A stretch of 27,883 bases of DNA from a virus: IMG/VR virus record IMGVR_UViG_3300036985_007718, positions 1 to 27,883 of that record. One strand, given 5' to 3'. Below are positions 25,524 through 27,883 of this stretch, piece after piece. How positions within the stretch are numbered: position 1 is the first letter of the stretch; every line of letters begins with the position of its first letter. Under the pieces are notes generated by a model that did no database searches, was not told the origin of the DNA, and worked only from the letters and a program-made list of their open reading frames with translations. The translations under genes and the position numbers were made by a program.

Positions 25524-25679
25524 CTAAAGCACACCCGCAAGGAAAGCTACAATCAAAAGAACAACTGCAGTCCACCATATCCACATGTAAGGCGTGAAGG
25601 CCAATGTGAAATATCCTGCGAACATGATCCAGAAGACATCAATGCTGCCTGGGTTATTAGATGAATGTCCGGTTTCCAT
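25524..25679 (-). CDS. 51-aa membrane protein, holin candidate
   Basis: This small protein reads METGHSSNNPGSIDVFW and has two hydrophobic stretches: about 15-32 (VFWIMFAGYFTLAFTPYM) and 33-51 (WIWWTAVVLLIVAFLAGVL), ending right at the membrane segment. The start is an ATG with AAGGA seven bases upstream and lies 3 bases after the stop of the AP2 gene, so it is a real operon gene. It lies across the two-way terminator from the endolysin, and small two-segment membrane proteins next to endolysins are often holins. I recognise no family, so holin is an inference. A regulator of lysis or an envelope-modifying protein is also possible. Confidence 0.6.
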   Translation of the reverse strand: METGHSSNNPGSIDVFWIMFAGYFTLAFTPYMWIWWTAVVLLIVAFLAGVL

Positions 25680-25682
25680 GTC

Positions 25683-25964
25683 TTATTCCTTTTGTGCGGA
25701 GCGATATCTCTGTTGCGATGCGCGATGCCGAGCACGGTGCTCGTCCGTCCATGGTACCTTGCGGCCGTCCGGTGCATGTAGAATGTTGAGAATCTTTTTG
25801 GAGGTCAGGGAAGGATCCAAGGTTGGCAGGATTTCCTCTGCCTTTATGGCCCACTGATGAGCCTCCTCCTCGGAGGGAAAGCAACCCAACCAGGTGACAG
25901 CGGCATCCACATAAATGAAGGCGCGCCATCTTCCTTTAGATTTATCGAAGCAAGCTCCTCTCAT
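25683..25964 (-). CDS. AP2/ERF-like DNA-binding protein
   Basis: This 93-aa protein carries an AP2-like domain at about 3-45: three strands with FDKSKGRWRAFIYVDAAVTW, LGCF, then a helix EEEAHQWAIKAEE. Such domains bind DNA and in phages often come with homing endonucleases or integrases; here it stands alone. The C-terminus (about 60-93) is Arg/Gln-rich (TDEHRARHRASQQRYRSAQKE-like), perhaps a second DNA-binding segment. The gene is visibly richer in G and C than its neighbours, suggesting recent acquisition. The start overlaps the previous stop (ATGA) with no clear ribosome binding site, so it depends on coupling. Could be a truncated homing endonuclease, but no HNH residues remain. Confidence 0.68.
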   Translation of the reverse strand: MRGACFDKSKGRWRAFIYVDAAVTWLGCFPSEEEAHQWAIKAEEILPTLDPSLTSKKILNILHAPDGRKVPWTDEHRARHRASQQRYRSAQKE

Positions 25965-26284
25965 TGTTGGTCAAACACTAGAGGAGCAAGGCTATCTGTT
26001 CCATTCCAAGCGGCATAGAATTCATAGTCATCTATCAGCTTGTTATGGGCTCTGAATAGTTCTCTATCTACAACCTTCCCAGTCTCAAGAAGAAGATCTC
26101 CGTTCTCGTCAATTGCCATTATCATTCTGATCTCATCAACAATATATGTATGTGTACATATAGGATTAAGAAAACATGATTGGGACATCTGCCTTATCTC
26201 CTGAACCCATACGTAATCTCCGAACGTAAGAGGAAATGATCCCTCATCATCACCAACATAAGATCCTTTGTAAGAGCCCATCAT
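25961..26284 (-). CDS. Hypothetical protein coupled to the polymerase gene
   Basis: This 107-aa protein is unrecognised. Near the start are many Gly/Asp/Ser residues (GSYKGSYVGDDEGSF), then a beta-strand-rich middle (FGDYVWVQEIRQ, HTYIVDEIRMIMAID) and a final Asp/Tyr-rich segment. The start codon overlaps the polymerase stop by one base (TAATG), with a second ATG directly after, and no good ribosome binding site, so it is probably translated by coupling. Linkage to the polymerase suggests a replication accessory role (inference from position). Confidence 0.65.
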   Translation of the reverse strand: MMGSYKGSYVGDDEGSFPLTFGDYVWVQEIRQMSQSCFLNPICTHTYIVDEIRMIMAIDENGDLLLETGKVVDRELFRAHNKLIDDYEFYAAWNGTDSLAPLVFDQQ

Positions 26285-27453
26285 TAGTTCACACCATAAT
26301 ATTTCTGAGAAAGCTTTAGTCCTGCGTGGATTTCATATTTGCTTTTTAAGAAGGCATCGATGCATCTTTCAAGCCGGGAAATCTCCCCTTCAGTTACTGT
26401 CCCTTCAACGTGAAATCCGTCAAAGAGAAGACAAGAAACTGTGCGTCCATTGTAATCACACCAGCCCTCACATATAGAAAGGATTTCGTCTTCTATTGAT
26501 TGGATGAATAGAGCAAGACCTCTATTATCATTGGCGATATTAAAATCCTTCGCTTCTGGTAGGGCTAGAAGGGTCTTCTTTGCATGGACAAGCTCTTCTT
26601 TGTAAGCTACTAGGAAAGGATGATGAACTAGTTTATTGTCAACGATGGTTAGTGTTGCGCGAGAATCAGTTAGCCAACCTCTCATGGCGTCTTCGCTGTA
26701 GGAAAGGGAAGCACCGTAGTTGATCATAATCATCAAGGTCTTTGCAGCCTTTCTATCTACCTTGTAGTAATCCATGAGCTGGGCTAGAACACCTTCACGA
26801 TTAGAAATGTATTCGTTCATGTGGTACATGTCTGCATCCTCATCTGCCTTCGCCATAAGAGAAAGGATGATGGTAGGATGAGCGTTGACCATATCAATGT
26901 CTGTTACATCTTCCATGATATAGCGTCTGATATATCCGGGTAAACCCTGAAGAGAAATAGAGGATGCGAATCTCCTGCCTTTCGCTCCTGATGTGCGGCG
27001 ATAAGAAACCATATTGATTCCATCTGCATCACAGGCCTTGCGGTAAAGGCGGGCTGACATCCGGTCCTCTATGTTATGGCAATAGGTCTCATCTGCAATT
27101 ACATGATCTAGCTTGGCTATGTTAACCTTCTCTGCATAATAAACAACACCTACCTTAAGCTTACGAGGAGCTGCTGGTTTATCAAGCAGCTCGTCAATGA
27201 TTCTGTAAAAAGCCTTGGTGGGCTGATATGCTTTACAAACACCCTTGCTCCATTCAGTTGGAGGGTAGTACCGTGAATCTGTTTCAATAAAAAGAAGGTC
27301 AGTAGCTGCCCGGTAGTTGTCACCGAATACGGTCTGAAGCTCAGCTGCCTTCAGCCAGAAAGAACCTTTAACGTTAGTGTGGTCCATCTTCCCGCGTAGA
27401 ATCTTTGCGAAGGTTGATGCGATCCAGTTTTCTTGTTGCTCTGTAAATGTCAT
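26284..27453 (-). CDS. TV-Pol-like family A superfamily palm polymerase
   Basis: This 389-aa protein carries the three polymerase motifs in order. Motif A is at 185-193 (DIDMVNAHP, D187 probably catalytic). Motif B is at 234-247 (R-x3-K-x3-I-x3-YG), exactly the spacing of the PolA O-helix and of T7 RNA polymerase. Motif C is at 344-348 (FDGFH, D345). Between B and C, N310 to Q318 with acidic residues (IQSIEDEIL) resembles the N..IQ stretch of PolA. Before motif A, GRRFASSISLQGLPGYIRR resembles the TV-Pol group described by Iyer, Abhiman and Aravind, known mostly from transposons and viruses. No 3'-5' exonuclease or helicase domain is present. It could be a primase, polymerase or primer-extension enzyme. 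Start: ATG with AAGGA eight bases upstream. Confidence 0.7.
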   Translation of the reverse strand: MTFTEQQENWIASTFAKILRGKMDHTNVKGSFWLKAAELQTVFGDNYRAATDLLFIETDSRYYPPTEWSKGVCKAYQPTKAFYRIIDELLDKPAAPRKLKVGVVYYAEKVNIAKLDHVIADETYCHNIEDRMSARLYRKACDADGINMVSYRRTSGAKGRRFASSISLQGLPGYIRRYIMEDVTDIDMVNAHPTIILSLMAKADEDADMYHMNEYISNREGVLAQLMDYYKVDRKAAKTLMIMINYGASLSYSEDAMRGWLTDSRATLTIVDNKLVHHPFLVAYKEELVHAKKTLLALPEAKDFNIANDNRGLALFIQSIEDEILSICEGWCDYNGRTVSCLLFDGFHVEGTVTEGEISRLERCIDAFLKSKYEIHAGLKLSQKYYGVN

Positions 27454-27478
27454 GATGTTATTCCTTTGGTTGTTGTAC

Positions 27479-27497
27479 CAGTCGCTTGAGGTGACTG
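27479..27497 (-). promoter_or_regulatory. Possible operator dyad at the polymerase promoter
   Basis: Arms CAGTCGC and GTGACTG (one mismatch) flank a 5-base spacer, giving a 19-bp dyad just downstream of the expected start point of the 27505-27532 promoter. It could be a repressor site or a 5' hairpin in the mRNA. Confidence 0.4.
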
Positions 27498-27504
27498 TCT
27501 ACAT

Positions 27505-27532
27505 ATCATACCAGATTTTATTAGCAGGTCAA
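27505..27532 (-). promoter_or_regulatory. Strong sigma70-like promoter for the polymerase operon
   Basis: Minus strand: TTGACC (27527-27532), a 16-base spacer and TATGAT (27505-27510) with an extended -10 TG. It lies about 52 bases before the polymerase start. The spacer contains AATCTGGTA, shared with the promoter at 7510-7539. Confidence 0.72.
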
Positions 27533-27677
27533 CTGTTTTGCGCTATCCTGTGTAGATTTCTGAAAATCTTGTAAAAAAGAGGGGAGCTCGGTGTCTCAAG
27601 GAAGACAGAACGCGGAATAAAACGTCTGCCCTCACCACCGTGCTCAACCCTCTACACCTATTGTACCATGTTCTTTA

Positions 27678-27686
27678 TGGTATACA
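27678..27686 (+). promoter_or_regulatory. Possible extended -10 promoter reading rightwards
   Basis: TGG followed by TATACA on the plus strand forms an extended -10 motif. The right half of a TACCAT-N7-ATGGTA inverted repeat overlaps it. No convincing -35 is seen. If used, the transcript would include element copy B and the hairpins at 27829-27866. Confidence 0.28.
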
Positions 27687-27744
27687 TAGAAAATGTTGCA
27701 ACTATTTTTTCGCGCACGGTTCTAGTGCCATGACCTATCAAGGA

Positions 27745-27804
27745 CCACTACATGTTGTGGTTATGTACGTTGTAGGCTACTATTCCTTGGGGGTAACTAT
27801 GTAC
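27745..27804 (+). repeat. Copy B of the palindrome-plus-box element
   Basis: A 16-bp near-palindrome (27745-27760, CCACTACATGTTGTGG), an 18-base gap and a 26-base box (27779-27804) identical to the minus-strand copy at 18384-18409. Orientation is plus, towards the window edge. It probably lies in the leader of a plus-strand gene beyond 27883. Confidence 0.7.
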
Positions 27805-27828
27805 TGATACAGGTCCCTACCCAGGTCT

Positions 27829-27866
27829 AGGTAACAGTAGGTTACTGTACCTCCCTTAGAGGGAGG
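27829..27866 (+). promoter_or_regulatory. Two overlapping hairpins at a Shine-Dalgarno-like site
   Basis: Hairpin 1: 27829-27839 with 27843-27852 (ten pairs, one bulged base). Hairpin 2: CCTCCC (27850-27855) with GGGAGG (27861-27866), 5-base loop. They share bases 27850-27852, so they exclude each other. Hairpin 2 masks the AGGAGG run at 27864-27869. No start codon is visible before the window ends. Confidence 0.4.
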
Positions 27867-27883
27867 AGGTTAGGTACCTATTC

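Larger units (their letters stand above)
27454..27883. other. Gene-free regulatory region, 430 bases
   Basis: No supported coding sequence was found. The left part holds the promoter of the minus-strand polymerase operon (27505-27532) with a 19-bp dyad (27479-27497) near its start point. The middle has an extended -10 sequence (TGGTATACA, 27678-27686) on the plus strand with an inverted repeat TACCAT/ATGGTA. The right part holds element copy B (27745-27804) and two overlapping hairpins ending in an AGGAGG. The layout suggests divergent transcription, with a plus-strand gene beginning beyond 27883. Confidence 0.6.

Noticed and set aside
25553-25929. Alternative minus-strand and plus-strand frames over the AP2 gene
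   Set aside because: Opened by the high GC content. The 25683-25964 frame has a recognisable domain and correct couplings, and the 51-aa frame has a ribosome binding site.
27377-27574. 65-aa plus-strand ORF with hydrophobic residues
   Set aside because: Antisense to the polymerase start and its promoter; no ribosome binding site.
27668-27733. 21-codon plus-strand ORF, possible leader peptide
   Set aside because: No Shine-Dalgarno sequence, and its start lies before the only plausible transcription start.
1-27883. tRNA genes, CRISPR arrays, insertion sequences, integrase or att sites
   Set aside because: Looked for by eye and not found. A tRNA/CRISPR scan would be decisive.

Overview
The window is part of a tailed double-stranded DNA bacteriophage genome, most likely a short-tailed (podovirus-type) phage of a Gram-negative bacterium. 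It carries large terminase, portal, major capsid and capsid-cement proteins, a head-tail adaptor and a P22 gp10/T7 gp12-like tail nozzle. Three consecutive large, low-complexity proteins sit where T7-type phages encode their ejected internal virion proteins. No tail tube, sheath or tape-measure gene was seen. Ribosome binding sites are mostly strong AAGGAG/GAGG types and the two clearest promoters are sigma70-like. No tRNA, CRISPR array, IS element or integrase was seen, so lifestyle cannot be decided from this window.

Layout, left to right: (1) 1-860, a plus-strand pair (RusA-type resolvase and a small protein), with a possible minus-strand gene running off the left edge. (2) 826-7489, minus strand, read right to left: a PD-(D/E)XK-like protein, a small protein, an HTH protein, a likely small terminase, large terminase, portal, a zinc-ribbon protein, a hypothetical protein, a likely scaffold and a small protein. 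A strong promoter lies at 7510-7539. (3) 7557-9115, minus: four small genes including a membrane/coiled-coil protein. (4) 9127-16987, minus: three internal virion (ejection) proteins, the largest 1768 aa. (5) 17036-22760, minus: three similar-sized virion proteins, tail nozzle and adaptor. (6) 22860-24335, minus: cement and major capsid protein, closed by an intrinsic terminator. (7) 24512-25421, a plus-strand island with an endonuclease VII-like protein and a GH108 endolysin, ended by a two-way terminator. (8) 25524-27453, minus: a 51-aa membrane protein, a GC-rich AP2-domain gene, a hypothetical protein and a 389-aa palm polymerase that resembles the TV-Pol group, driven by a strong promoter at 27505-27532. 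(9) 27454-27883, 430 bases without a gene but rich in regulatory signals.

Working together, groups 2, 4, 5 and 6 make, fill and tail the particle, group 7 and perhaps the small membrane proteins lyse the cell, and the RusA, endonuclease VII, nuclease-like and polymerase genes serve DNA replication, branch resolution and packaging. Many neighbours share a one-base TAATG stop/start overlap, so translational coupling is a theme. The least expected features are the stand-alone TV-Pol-like polymerase and a three-copy element (16-bp palindrome, 17-18 bp gap, conserved 26-bp box) found at 27745-27804, 18384-18442 and, diverged, 750-806. The element lies in apparent leader regions and may be a phage-specific control site.
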